This document shows, piece after piece, positions 1 through 6,520 of a stretch of 9,192 bases of DNA (position 1 is the first letter of the stretch; every line of letters starts with the position of its first letter). A model generated the notes under the pieces. The model made no database searches and had not been told where the DNA came from. It saw nothing but the letters and a program-made list of their open reading frames with translations. A program made the position numbers and the translations under genes. The DNA is from Gemmatimonadota bacterium. Lineage in GTDB: Bacteria > Gemmatimonadota > Gemmatimonadetes > Longimicrobiales > Longimicrobiaceae. The DNA lies in NCBI GenBank assembly GCA_019348475.1, contig JAHWJJ010000156.1, positions 1-9,192 on the forward strand, read 5' to 3'.

Positions 1-96
1 TATCCCGGCGGTCGCGCGGCGGTGCTGGGCCTCGTCTCACGGCTCCGGCAGGGCCGGGAAGGGGGCTCCCTGGTGAGGGGTGGGAGAGAGCAGTGA
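1..96 (+). CDS. Partial C-terminal end of an upstream protein
   Basis: Frame 1 is open from the window edge to a TGA at 94-96 and encodes about 31 residues beginning YPGGRAAVLGLVSRLRQG. This resembles the basic tail seen at the C-terminus of many family 2 glycosyltransferases in GC-rich genomes, but the piece is too short to assign a family. The frame 2 alternative stops at 74-76, and frame 3 runs on into the next gene. If frame 1 is the real gene, its TGA overlaps a GTG at 93-95 (GTGA), which would suggest translational coupling with the glycosyltransferase downstream. The start lies outside the window. Whether this is coding at all is uncertain. Confidence 0.45.
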   Translation, partial: YPGGRAAVLGLVSRLRQGREGGSLVRGGREQ

Positions 97-125
97 CGGA
101 AACGGGGGAAGGGGGAGAGGGCGAA

Positions 126-1364
126 ATGCGCCGGCGCGTGCTCTACATCGACCATTCCGGCGCGCGCGGCGGGGCGCTGCTGGCGCTCTGCTCGGTGATC
201 CGCCGGCTGGACCGCGCGCGGTACGAGCCCATCGTGGCATGTATCCAGAACGTCCCCGAGGTGCTGAGCTCGTTCGGCGCGGCGGGTGCGGAGACGCTGC
301 ATGCGCCGGGGATCCGGGCGTTTCCGCACACCACGGGCGGGTGGGACGCACTGCATTCCCCCATCGGCGCGGTGCGCGCGGCCCGCGCGGCGGCGGCGTT
401 CGTGCCCTCCGCGCGGGCCACGGCGGCGCTGGTGCGCAGGGTGGGCGCGGACCTCGTGCACCTGAACTCGCTCGTCCTGGCCCCGTCGGCCGCGGGGGCG
501 CGCGCGGCGGGGGTGCCGGTGGTGTGGCAGGTGCGGGAGTCGGTGCATCCCGGGCATGCCCGCGTACGCCAGCGGCTGCTTGGACGAGCGCTGGCGCGCT
601 GGTCCGACGCGGCGGTGTTCGTCTCCGCGGACGACCGGCTGCGCCTGGTGCGCGGGCGGCTGGGCCTGGTGATCCCCGACCCGGTGGACCACTCGCGCTT
701 CGACCGTACGCTGGACGGCATGCACGTCCGCGTGGAGCTGGGGGTTGCGCCCGACGCGCCGCTCGTCCTTTTCATGGGCGGGGTGAGCGCCATCAAGGGC
801 GCCCACGTCCTGCTGGCCGCGCTCCCGCGCGCGCGGCGCCGCCTTCCCGGGCTGCGCGTGGTGGTGGCGGGCGCCCCGATGACGGCAAGCCGAGCACTCG
901 TGGCGCGCACCGCCCGCGCCGTGCTTCCCCTGGTGGGCCGATACACCGAGCGGCAGCGCTTCGAGCGCGCCTACCGCGGTGGAGAGATGGACCGCTGGGT
1001 GTGCCTGCTTCCGTTCCGGCCGGACCCCGAGCGGCTGATGGCGGCGGCCGACCTGGTCGTCTTTCCGTCCACCGTCCCGCACTCCGCGCTGCCGGTGATC
1101 GAGGCGGGTGCCATGGCCAAGCCGGTCGTGGCGTCCCGGCTGGGCGGCGTCGAGGAGCTGGTGGAGGATGGGGTCACCGGGATCCTCGTTCCCCCCGCCG
1201 ATCCCGGCGCCCTGGCCGACGCCATGGTGCGCGTGCTGGACGATCCCGTTCTCGCGGCGCGGATGGGGGAGGCCGGGTACGCGCGGACGCTCGAGCGCCA
1301 CGCCATCGGCCGCCACGTGGGCCGGCTGCTCTCCGTCTACGACGAGGTGCTCGCCGGGCGTTGA
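126..1364 (+). CDS. Glycosyltransferase family 4 (GT-B fold)
   Basis: This encodes 412 residues from ATG 126, a normal length for a GT4 enzyme. It is expected to act at the cytoplasmic face of the inner membrane, moving a sugar from a nucleotide sugar to a lipid-linked oligosaccharide; donor and acceptor cannot be told. The N-terminal Rossmann half opens with VLYIDHSGARGG (residues 5-16), a glycine-rich loop. The C-terminal half opens near LVLFMGGVSAIKG (213-225) and carries the GT4 signature ALPVIEAGAMAKPVVASRLG (321-340), followed by GVEELVEDGVTGILVPPADP. The second Glu of the family's E-x7-E motif is E326; the first position is Pro318. I chose ATG 126 because GGAG at 114-117 lies 8 bases upstream and the conserved fold starts right after it. 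An in-frame GTG at 93, also with a purine-rich ribosome site (GGGAG 82-86), would add 11 low-complexity residues. No membrane segment is evident. Confidence 0.9.
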   Translation: MRRRVLYIDHSGARGGALLALCSVIRRLDRARYEPIVACIQNVPEVLSSFGAAGAETLHAPGIRAFPHTTGGWDALHSPIGAVRAARAAAAFVPSARATAALVRRVGADLVHLNSLVLAPSAAGARAAGVPVVWQVRESVHPGHARVRQRLLGRALARWSDAAVFVSADDRLRLVRGRLGLVIPDPVDHSRFDRTLDGMHVRVELGVAPDAPLVLFMGGVSAIKGAHVLLAALPRARRRLPGLRVVVAGAPMTASRALVARTARAVLPLVGRYTERQRFERAYRGGEMDRWVCLLPFRPDPERLMAAADLVVFPSTVPHSALPVIEAGAMAKPVVASRLGGVEELVEDGVTGILVPPADPGALADAMVRVLDDPVLAARMGEAGYARTLERHAIGRHVGRLLSVYDEVLAGR

Positions 1365-1376
1365 TACCGCGCGCTC

Positions 1377-1405
1377 CCGCCGAAGGCTGCAGACGGCGGC
1401 TTTCC
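1377..1405 (+). terminator. Weak candidate terminator after the glycosyltransferase
   Basis: CCGCCG (1377-1382) and CGGCGG (1394-1399) can pair around an 11-base loop, followed by CTTTCCTCCCTC, a pyrimidine-rich but not T-only tail. It begins 12 bases past the stop codon of the GT4 gene, the right place for a terminator. The stem is only 6 bp and the tail is poor, so the call is tentative. Confidence 0.3.
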
Positions 1406-1572
1406 TCCCTCTTCGGGGGTCTCCGGATCAACGCCCGCGCGCGGCTCCTCGCAGCGTGTCGCACGCGGAATCCGCCTGCGCTGCGCGTTCCCCCCCCATG
1501 CATTCGGCCCGGCCCGGTGGGGCGGTCGGGGAGCCACGTGCCAGACGGCCAGCTGCACGGGCGCGCCGGCGC

Positions 1573-1620
1573 AACGATCCCGGACCGCGGAGGATCGTTC
1601 TGGAACAGGCGCCGGAGAAC
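1573..1620. repeat. Nested inverted repeats in the intergenic region
   Basis: AACGATCC (1573-1580) is perfectly complementary to GGATCGTT (1592-1599) across an 11-base spacer. The last three bases of that arm are shared with a second set: GTTC-TG-GAAC (1597-1606), and GTTCT (1597-1601) with AGAAC (1616-1620). The hairpins therefore exclude each other. There is no T-run after either, so these are not typical intrinsic terminators. They could be a protein-binding site or part of an RNA structure; the function is unknown. Confidence 0.5.
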
Positions 1621-1810
1621 CCGTCCTGCCCGAGCGGGAAAGCCGATGGGACGACCAAGTGCGACGGGCGAGCGGCGGGCAGTGCGATTGTGCAACGGCC
1701 GGAGGCGGACCGGAAGGGATCGGCAGGTGCAGGCGTGTCTCGGTGGAGCGGATGCTGCCGGCGAGGGGACGGGATCGGATTTTTGAAACGCCGGATCGAT
1801 GTGGCGCGCG

Positions 1811-1830
1811 GATGCCCGCCGGGGCACATC
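1811..1830. repeat. Short inverted repeat (TGCCC-gccg-GGGCA)
   Basis: TGCCC (1813-1817) pairs with GGGCA (1822-1826) around a 4-base loop, and GAT (1811-1813) could extend the stem against ATC (1828-1830) with a bulge. Short GC-rich hairpins like this arise often by chance at this composition. It is recorded as part of what the long intergenic region contains. Confidence 0.3.
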
Positions 1831-2076
1831 ATTCACCCGAGTACGATCCGTAGCAGCCGCGTTGAGGTACCCGTCCTCACCGATGGGCGCCTTCGAAGCG
1901 GGGCGCTGGAGATCGCGCTCGTTCATCTCGCCGCCGGGGGATCAGGCCGGGGACGGAGGAGAGGACGTGGAGAGCAGGGGCAGCCGATCGCTCGGCGCCC
2001 CATGCAATGGCCGGCCGACGGGTGCCGGACCATCCCTGGCGGGGTGCGAAGAGCGCGTGCGCCGCGACCCGCCCGA

Positions 2077-3837
2077 TCAGTTCGCTCGTCCCAGGCGGGG
2101 CGCGGCGGCGGTGAAGCGCAGCCGCAGCATGTGGTTGCGGGCGCGGACGCCGTCCTTTCGGTCCAGGAAGTTCACCGCGTCGTTCTGGAAGAAGATGTTC
2201 CAGCGGTGCTCCAGCGCGTACTCGGCGTCCAGGCGCACGCCGCCCACCGCCCACGCCGCGCGCACCCCGCCGAACATGCTCACGTCGTACGCCAGGTACC
2301 GGTTGAACCCGCCGGGCTGGGCGTAGTACGCGTCCTGCGCCCAGCGCACGCGGGCCAGAAAGAGCCCCGCCCGCCCGCGGCCGCGCAGCCAGTCCGCCGC
2401 CACCCACTGCCCCGACCCCCCGGGCCCCACGGGCGAGCCCAGCACCTGCCCCTGGTGGGTGTACCCCTGCGGCACCTGCGCGCTGGCGTACCAGCTTCCG
2501 TTCTCGCGCCACGCATAGGTGGGGCTTTCTTCCAGGTAGGTGTGCTCCGCCTGGATGCGCAGGTCGCCGCGGCGCAGGGGGCGCAGCCACTGCAAGCCCA
2601 GCGTGTAGCCCTGGCTGTGCTCGGGCGTTTCCAGCAGTTCGCGCAGGTAGATGGGGAGGCGCGTGCGGGCCCACTCCGCGTACACCTCCATCCCCGCCTC
2701 CGGCATCAGCAGCCGGCCGAAGAACGAGGTGATCTGCTCCGACGGATCACGGTAGATCGCGCCGATCTGGTCCCAGCGGGTAAACACCAGCGCACCCTGG
2801 GAGAGCGCGTCCGCCGCCCCCTCGGCCGGCGCGTAGACGCTGCGCGCCACCCCCAGCGACAGGGCGCGCGAGGGGGCGAGCACCACCGCCGCGGCGCTGA
2901 ACGACCGCCAGCCGCGCTCGCCGCCGTGCGCCGCCGCGTACCACCGCGAGTCGCGCAGCGCCCCGGCGATCCACCGCGCCTCCACCGTTCCCGCGGGGGT
3001 GCGCAGCGGGCGGGCCGTGCGCACGAACAGGTGGCCAAACCCCGGCGCCTGGTTGCTGAGCACCAGCGCGCTGCGAACCCCCGGCCCCCACCACTGGTTC
3101 TCGGTGGCCGCGCCGAACGCCACCGCGCCCGCCCGCACCGTGAGCGACGACTGGCCGGCGCGCACCCCGGCCACGGCGTCGTCGCCCATGCGGTAGGGAA
3201 GGTCGATGGAGTGCTCGTTCCGCTGCCAGTCGGGGTAGAACGTCTCCGGGTCCGCCTGCCGCCACTCTGGGGGGAGCAGGGTGTCAAACGGCGTGTTGGC
3301 GGACCAGGCCAGCTCCGGCGCGGCGATCAGCCGCACCGGGCCCACCTGCACGTCCACCCCCGCCATCACCAGCGTGCCGCCGCCCCGTCCGGCCCACAGC
3401 GCGCCGTCCAGGAACGAGAAGGGAAGGCGGGAGTTCCACGCCAGCAGCACCTCGGGCGCCAGCACCGCCAGCGGGCGCCCCGCCGGAGCCGCCGCGGCCA
3501 TGGACGACGGGCTGCGGAGAAGAAAGCCGCCCGGCGCTTCTGTCCCCCGCAGCTGCGCCGCGCGCAGCGCCTCTTCCTGGGCCCCGCCCACGGTGGGCAG
3601 GGCGCGCAACCACGCCGGGGAGGGCGGCGCCGGAAGGGCGGCCGGGAGCGCCGGGGCGCCGCTGTCGCCCGGCAGGGTGACGGCCTGCGCGGCGGCGTCG
3701 CCGGTGATCAGCAGCGGCGGAGGGGGCGCCGGCGGGGCCGTGTCGGCCGCGGCGGCCCCGGCCTGTGCGGCCGCCCCGCCCGCGCCGGCCATCAGGGCCA
3801 GGGCGAGCAGCGGCGGCAGGTAACTGCGTACGGACAT
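2077..3837 (-). CDS. Wzi-family capsule assembly outer-membrane protein (first copy)
   Basis: This encodes 586 residues. In E. coli, Wzi is an outer-membrane beta-barrel lectin that helps anchor group 1 capsule to the cell surface; this protein is assigned to that family (Caps_assemb_Wzi, PF14052) by pattern. The N-terminus MSVRSYLPPLLALALMAG followed by GAAAQA is a signal peptide with likely cleavage near residues 24-26. A Pro/Ala-rich linker follows (about 27-75). The barrel part has alternating hydrophobic/polar, aromatic-rich strands with DGALWAGRG (144-152), SIDLPYRMGD (210-219), AGQSSL (227-232), NQWWGPG (247-253) and HQGQVLGSP (461-469). The divergent neighbour at 3967 shares the same motifs in the same order. 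I chose the start at 3837 because the signal peptide begins there; the frame stays open far upstream, antisense to the neighbour, but that is a GC artefact. No Shine-Dalgarno is visible. The exact substrate and whether it binds capsule are unknown. Confidence 0.85.
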   Translation of the reverse strand: MSVRSYLPPLLALALMAGAGGAAAQAGAAAADTAPPAPPPPLLITGDAAAQAVTLPGDSGAPALPAALPAPPSPAWLRALPTVGGAQEEALRAAQLRGTEAPGGFLLRSPSSMAAAAPAGRPLAVLAPEVLLAWNSRLPFSFLDGALWAGRGGGTLVMAGVDVQVGPVRLIAAPELAWSANTPFDTLLPPEWRQADPETFYPDWQRNEHSIDLPYRMGDDAVAGVRAGQSSLTVRAGAVAFGAATENQWWGPGVRSALVLSNQAPGFGHLFVRTARPLRTPAGTVEARWIAGALRDSRWYAAAHGGERGWRSFSAAAVVLAPSRALSLGVARSVYAPAEGAADALSQGALVFTRWDQIGAIYRDPSEQITSFFGRLLMPEAGMEVYAEWARTRLPIYLRELLETPEHSQGYTLGLQWLRPLRRGDLRIQAEHTYLEESPTYAWRENGSWYASAQVPQGYTHQGQVLGSPVGPGGSGQWVAADWLRGRGRAGLFLARVRWAQDAYYAQPGGFNRYLAYDVSMFGGVRAAWAVGGVRLDAEYALEHRWNIFFQNDAVNFLDRKDGVRARNHMLRLRFTAAAPRLGRAN

Positions 3838-3871
3838 GCGGGTTGGGTGCGTGGGCGCGACGGGTGGCGAC

Positions 3872-3900
3872 TGGACACGGGCTGCACCATACGATAACAT
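3872..3900 (+). promoter_or_regulatory. Candidate sigma70-type promoter for the rightward Wzi gene
   Basis: TGGACA (3872-3877, five of six matches to TTGACA) is separated by 17 bases from TAACAT (3895-3900, four of six matches to TATAAT). Transcription would begin near 3907, giving a leader of about 60 bases before ATG 3967. The assignment rests on consensus match and position only. Confidence 0.5.
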
Positions 3901-3920
3901 CCCTGGGCAGGGCCCGTCCA
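3891..3920 (-). promoter_or_regulatory. Candidate promoter for the leftward Wzi gene
   Basis: On the minus strand, TGGACG (complement of 3915-3920) lies 18 bases from TATCGT (complement of 3891-3896), each matching four of six consensus bases. Its -10 overlaps that of the rightward promoter, so the two may compete for polymerase. It is weaker than the rightward candidate. Confidence 0.35.
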
Positions 3921-3966
3921 ATGTTCGCCCTGCGCCACGCCGTGTCCGCAGCCCATTACACGACCC

Positions 3967-5610
3967 ATGCGAACCCGATTCCGGCCGGTGCCGGCGTCCG
4001 CCTGCTGCGCGCTCGCCCTCTTCCTGGCCGTTCCGCTCGGCGCCCAGCGCCCCGCGCCCGACCTGCGCAACGAGGCGGTGGTGGTGGGGAGCGACGCGGA
4101 GCGGTACCTGCGCGTGCTGCAGGTGGCGGGGGCGGCGCCGCTGTATCCCTGGAGCATCCGCGGCTTTTCTCCCGCGGAAGTGGACCGCCTGCTCCCCGAC
4201 ACGGCGGCGCACCCCTGGCGCGACCGCCTCCCCTCCGCCGATTCGGCGCCGGGGACGCTGCGGGTGCGCGGCGTGCGCCCGCAGGCCGGGCTCACCTACA
4301 ACTCCGCCTTTCCGCAGGGGACCAACGACGGGGCGCTGTGGACGGGGCGCGGCCTGACCGCCGCTGTGAGCGCGGGCGTGGAGGTGCGCGTGGGCTCCGC
4401 GCTGTCGCTGCGCGTGGAGCCGCTCGCCTTCTGGTCGCAGAACCGCTCGTTTCCACTGCTGGTGGATGGCCGGCCGGACTCGCTGCGCTTCACCGATCCC
4501 TACTCGCCCGGCGGCATCGACCTGCCACAGCGTTTCGGCGACGGCTCGTTCGTCCGGGTGGACCCCGGGCAGAGCACGCTGCGCCTGGACGGCCGCGGCT
4601 TTGCGGCGGGAGTTTCCACGGCCAACCAGCAGTGGGGCACGGCCGTGGACCAGCCGCTGCTGCTCGGCCCCACCGCGGCGGGCTTTCCGCACGCGTTCCT
4701 GGGCACCTCCACGCCCTGGAACGTGGGGCTGGGGCGGCTGCACGGGCGCGTCGTGTGGGGAAGCCTGGGGCAGTCGGCGTACTCGGAGGTGCGCGGCCAC
4801 GGCAGCCGGCGGCTGATGACCGGTGTCGTGGGGGTGTTTCTCCCCGCACGGCTGACCGGGCTGGAACTGGGAGTCGCCCGATTCTTCCACGAGCCGTGGC
4901 CCGAGGGTGGCGTCGCCGCCGCCGACCTGACGCGGCCGCTGGAATCGTTCTACAAGGGGAACCTGGGCGGGCGCGACGAGCCCGGGGGGCCGCCCGGGGT
5001 GGAGAACCAGCTGGCGATGGGGTTCTTCCGCTGGACCCTTCCCGCCAGCCGGTTCGAGGTTTACGGCGAGTTCCTGCGGGAGGACCACAACTACGACCTC
5101 GAGGACCTGATCCTGGAGCCGGACCGGTCCTCCGGGTACCTGCTGGGCGGACGCAAGGTGTGGGGCCGCGACGGGGTGCTGCGGACGGTGCGCGCCGAGT
5201 GGGTGAACACGACGCCGTCGCACCTGAAACGAGGCGCGCACCAGGGGCTCCCCTACCACCATTCGAGCACCCGGCAGGGGCACACGGTTCACGGTCAGCT
5301 GCTGGGTTCGCCGGCGGCGTACGGCGGGGGCGGCAGCGTGGTGGCCCTGGAGGCGTTCACGCCGCGCGGGCGGTGGAGCGTGGACTGGACGCGCGCCCGC
5401 ATCTCCGCCCCGCGGCGCACCAGCCCCCGCGGCGCCCCCCTCACGCACAGCGGGTGGAACGTGGTGCACTCGCTGGGAGGCGAGGTGGTGGCGTTCCGCG
5501 GGCGCCTCGACCTGGTGGCGCGGGTGCGCGGCAGCTGGGAGCTCAACCGCCACTACGCCGACGACGCCTTCAACCTGAACGCCTCGCTGGGCGTCCGTGT
5601 CGGGCTGTAG
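3967..5610 (+). CDS. Wzi-family capsule assembly outer-membrane protein (second copy)
   Basis: This encodes 547 residues with a clear signal peptide, hydrophobic SACCALALFLAVPLGAQ (11-27), probably cleaved after GAQ. After export it should fold as an outer-membrane beta-barrel. A short periplasmic-type segment (about 35-80, including YLRVLQVAG and GFSPAEVDRLLP) precedes the barrel. Motifs shared with the divergent neighbour, in the same order, are DGALWTGRG (121-129), GGIDLPQRFGD (182-192), PGQSTL (200-205), QQWGT (221-225) and VHGQLLGSP (441-449). It lacks the long Pro/Ala linker of its neighbour and has QQWGT where the neighbour has QWWGPG, so the pair are diverged paralogues, not recent duplicates. 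The last strand ends in GVRVGL; a hydrophobic end is usual for barrel insertion, though the final residue here is Leu, not the more common Phe. The start at ATG 3967 is fixed by the signal peptide. The CpsB-like gene follows after 32 bases, likely in the same operon. Confidence 0.87.
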   Translation: MRTRFRPVPASACCALALFLAVPLGAQRPAPDLRNEAVVVGSDAERYLRVLQVAGAAPLYPWSIRGFSPAEVDRLLPDTAAHPWRDRLPSADSAPGTLRVRGVRPQAGLTYNSAFPQGTNDGALWTGRGLTAAVSAGVEVRVGSALSLRVEPLAFWSQNRSFPLLVDGRPDSLRFTDPYSPGGIDLPQRFGDGSFVRVDPGQSTLRLDGRGFAAGVSTANQQWGTAVDQPLLLGPTAAGFPHAFLGTSTPWNVGLGRLHGRVVWGSLGQSAYSEVRGHGSRRLMTGVVGVFLPARLTGLELGVARFFHEPWPEGGVAAADLTRPLESFYKGNLGGRDEPGGPPGVENQLAMGFFRWTLPASRFEVYGEFLREDHNYDLEDLILEPDRSSGYLLGGRKVWGRDGVLRTVRAEWVNTTPSHLKRGAHQGLPYHHSSTRQGHTVHGQLLGSPAAYGGGGSVVALEAFTPRGRWSVDWTRARISAPRRTSPRGAPLTHSGWNVVHSLGGEVVAFRGRLDLVARVRGSWELNRHYADDAFNLNASLGVRVGL

Positions 5611-5642
5611 TCCCGGCGGGGGGGCGACGCGCGACGGAGCCG

Positions 5643-6428
5643 ATGATCGACTTTCACAACCACCTGATGCCCGCGGTGGACGACGGCGCGGGCGACGCGG
5701 AACAGGCGGAGCAGGCGCTGCGCGCCTGTCTGGAGCAGGGCGTCCGGACGGTGGTGGCCACCCCGCACGTAAACGGGGCGCTCACCGGCGACGCCCGCGG
5801 CGTGGCGGAGCGGCTGGCGGAGCTGGACCGCGGCTGGGAGGCGCTGGTGGCGGTGGGCGCGGCGGTGCCGGAGGTGCGGCTGCTGCGCGGCGCGGAGGTG
5901 ATGCTGGACACGCCGCACCCCGACCTCTCCGACCCGCGCCTGCGGCTGGGCGGCACCGCGTACGTGCTGGTGGAGTTCCCGTTTATGACGGTGCCGCCCA
6001 ACGCCACGCAGGCGCTGTTCGACCTGCGCATGCGGGGGTGGACCCCCGTGCTGGCGCACCCGGAGCGCTACGGCAACGCCCCGGCGGAGCTGCGCGGCCC
6101 CGAGGAGTGGCGGCGCGTGGGTGCGCTGCTGCAGGTGAACGCCGGCTCGCTGCTGGGGCGCTACGGCTCCGAGGCGCAGCGCGTGGCCAACGGGCTGCTG
6201 GCCCGGGGGTGGGCGGACTTCATCTCCAGCGACTACCACGCCCGCGGCCGCCTGTCCGTGGCCGACGCCCGCGCCGAACTGGAGCGGCGCGGCGCCGGCG
6301 AGCAGGCGCGGCTGCTGATGGAAGAGAACCCGCGCCGCATGCTGGCCGGCGAGGCCCCGCTCCCCGTGCCGCCGCTGGCGGCCGCGCCGCCGCTCTGGCG
6401 GCGGGTGCTGGGTCTTGGGCGCGGGTAG
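5643..6428 (+). CDS. CpsB/YwqE-family tyrosine-protein phosphatase (PHP domain)
   Basis: This encodes 261 residues, matching the family's usual 240-260. CpsB/YwqE enzymes are metal-dependent PHP-fold phosphatases that remove phosphate from the C-terminal tyrosines of the bacterial tyrosine kinase controlling polysaccharide chain length and export; they act in the cytoplasm. The metal-site motifs are all present: DFHNH (3-7, H5 and H7) with PAVDDG (10-15), ATPHVNG (39-45, H42), LRGAEVMLD (81-89, E85), LAHPERY (137-143, H139), NAGSLLGRYG (166-175) and SSDYHARGR (195-203, D197 and H199). The usual TPHH is TPHV here, so one conserved His is Val43. The C-terminus is a Pro/Ala tail (from about 237). 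ATG 5643 is chosen because the PHP motif begins at residue 3; a GGAG lies at 5636-5639, only 3 bases away. No partner kinase is in the window. Confidence 0.92.
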   Translation: MIDFHNHLMPAVDDGAGDAEQAEQALRACLEQGVRTVVATPHVNGALTGDARGVAERLAELDRGWEALVAVGAAVPEVRLLRGAEVMLDTPHPDLSDPRLRLGGTAYVLVEFPFMTVPPNATQALFDLRMRGWTPVLAHPERYGNAPAELRGPEEWRRVGALLQVNAGSLLGRYGSEAQRVANGLLARGWADFISSDYHARGRLSVADARAELERRGAGEQARLLMEENPRRMLAGEAPLPVPPLAAAPPLWRRVLGLGRG

Positions 6429-6520
6429 GCGGCCCGGCCCCGTGCCGGCGCGTCCGCGCGGGTCGTACTTTCACTCTCTGACGCCGCGCGGGGCGCGGCG
6501 CACCCGGGATATCCGACTTC
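6429..6520 (+). promoter_or_regulatory. Gap before the epimerase with a perfect GC hairpin
   Basis: This 92-base gap contains CGCCGCG (6482-6488) pairing with CGCGGCG (6494-6500) around the loop CGGGG, ending 20 bases before the epimerase ATG. No T-run follows, so it is not a standard terminator, and it could affect translation or be a transcript boundary. A smaller GCGC-gtcc-GCGC stem lies at 6448-6459. TCGTACTTTCAC (6463-6474) is the only AT-leaning stretch and might be a promoter -10 region, but no good -35 is visible. Whether the epimerase is co-transcribed with the phosphatase is unresolved. Confidence 0.35.

Larger units (their letters stand above)
1365..2076. other. 712-base intergenic region between convergent genes, no gene seen
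   Basis: No frame on either strand gives a protein-like translation: products are Arg/Pro/Ala-rich and lack recognisable motifs, and the open frames that cross it are extensions of neighbours or GC artefacts. I saw no tRNA-like or rRNA-like sequence and no transposase fragment. It holds several inverted repeats, listed separately (near 1377, 1573 and 1813). The 5-base arms GCGCC (1887-1891) and GGCGC (1902-1906) also pair. The stretch is unusually long for a gap between two gene ends, so it may contain an untranslated RNA, a decayed gene, or long 3' ends. Confidence 0.6.
3838..3966. promoter_or_regulatory. Divergent intergenic region between the two Wzi genes
   Basis: These 129 bases separate the start codons of the two divergent Wzi-family genes and must hold the promoters for both. 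The middle (about 3888-3900) is visibly more AT-rich than its surroundings. A 12-base palindrome CCCTG-GG-CAGGG (3901-3912) lies directly beside the candidate -10 elements and could be an operator. Neither start codon has a recognisable Shine-Dalgarno upstream. Confidence 0.6.

Noticed and set aside
1441..1530. Runs such as CCCCCCC and repeated GCGC tracts, considered as a repeat array or CRISPR.
   Set aside because: There is no regular repeat-spacer spacing and no repeated unit; these are simple GC-rich runs.
1659..1853. A 64-codon rightward open frame inside the long intergenic region.
   Set aside because: No ribosome binding site, no recognisable motif or hydrophobic pattern, and a composition typical of random GC-rich sequence.
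1174..1926. A 250-codon leftward open frame across the end of the glycosyltransferase and the intergenic region.
   Set aside because: Composition is dominated by Arg, Pro and Ala with no motif, no ribosome site was seen, and it overlaps a well-supported gene in antisense.
3838..5553. The reading frame of the leftward Wzi gene stays open for 572 codons upstream of its start, antisense to the second Wzi gene.
   Set aside because: The extra translation is Arg/His/Pro/Gln-rich with no fold-like pattern, the signal peptide begins at 3837, and the sense strand there encodes a clear Wzi protein. Long open antisense frames are expected at this GC content.
3765..5642. The CpsB-like frame is open far upstream, which could suggest a large fusion protein.
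   Set aside because: The upstream part is an out-of-frame reading of the second Wzi gene and of the divergent promoter region. The PHP motif begins two residues after ATG 5643, which is the normal N-terminus for the family.
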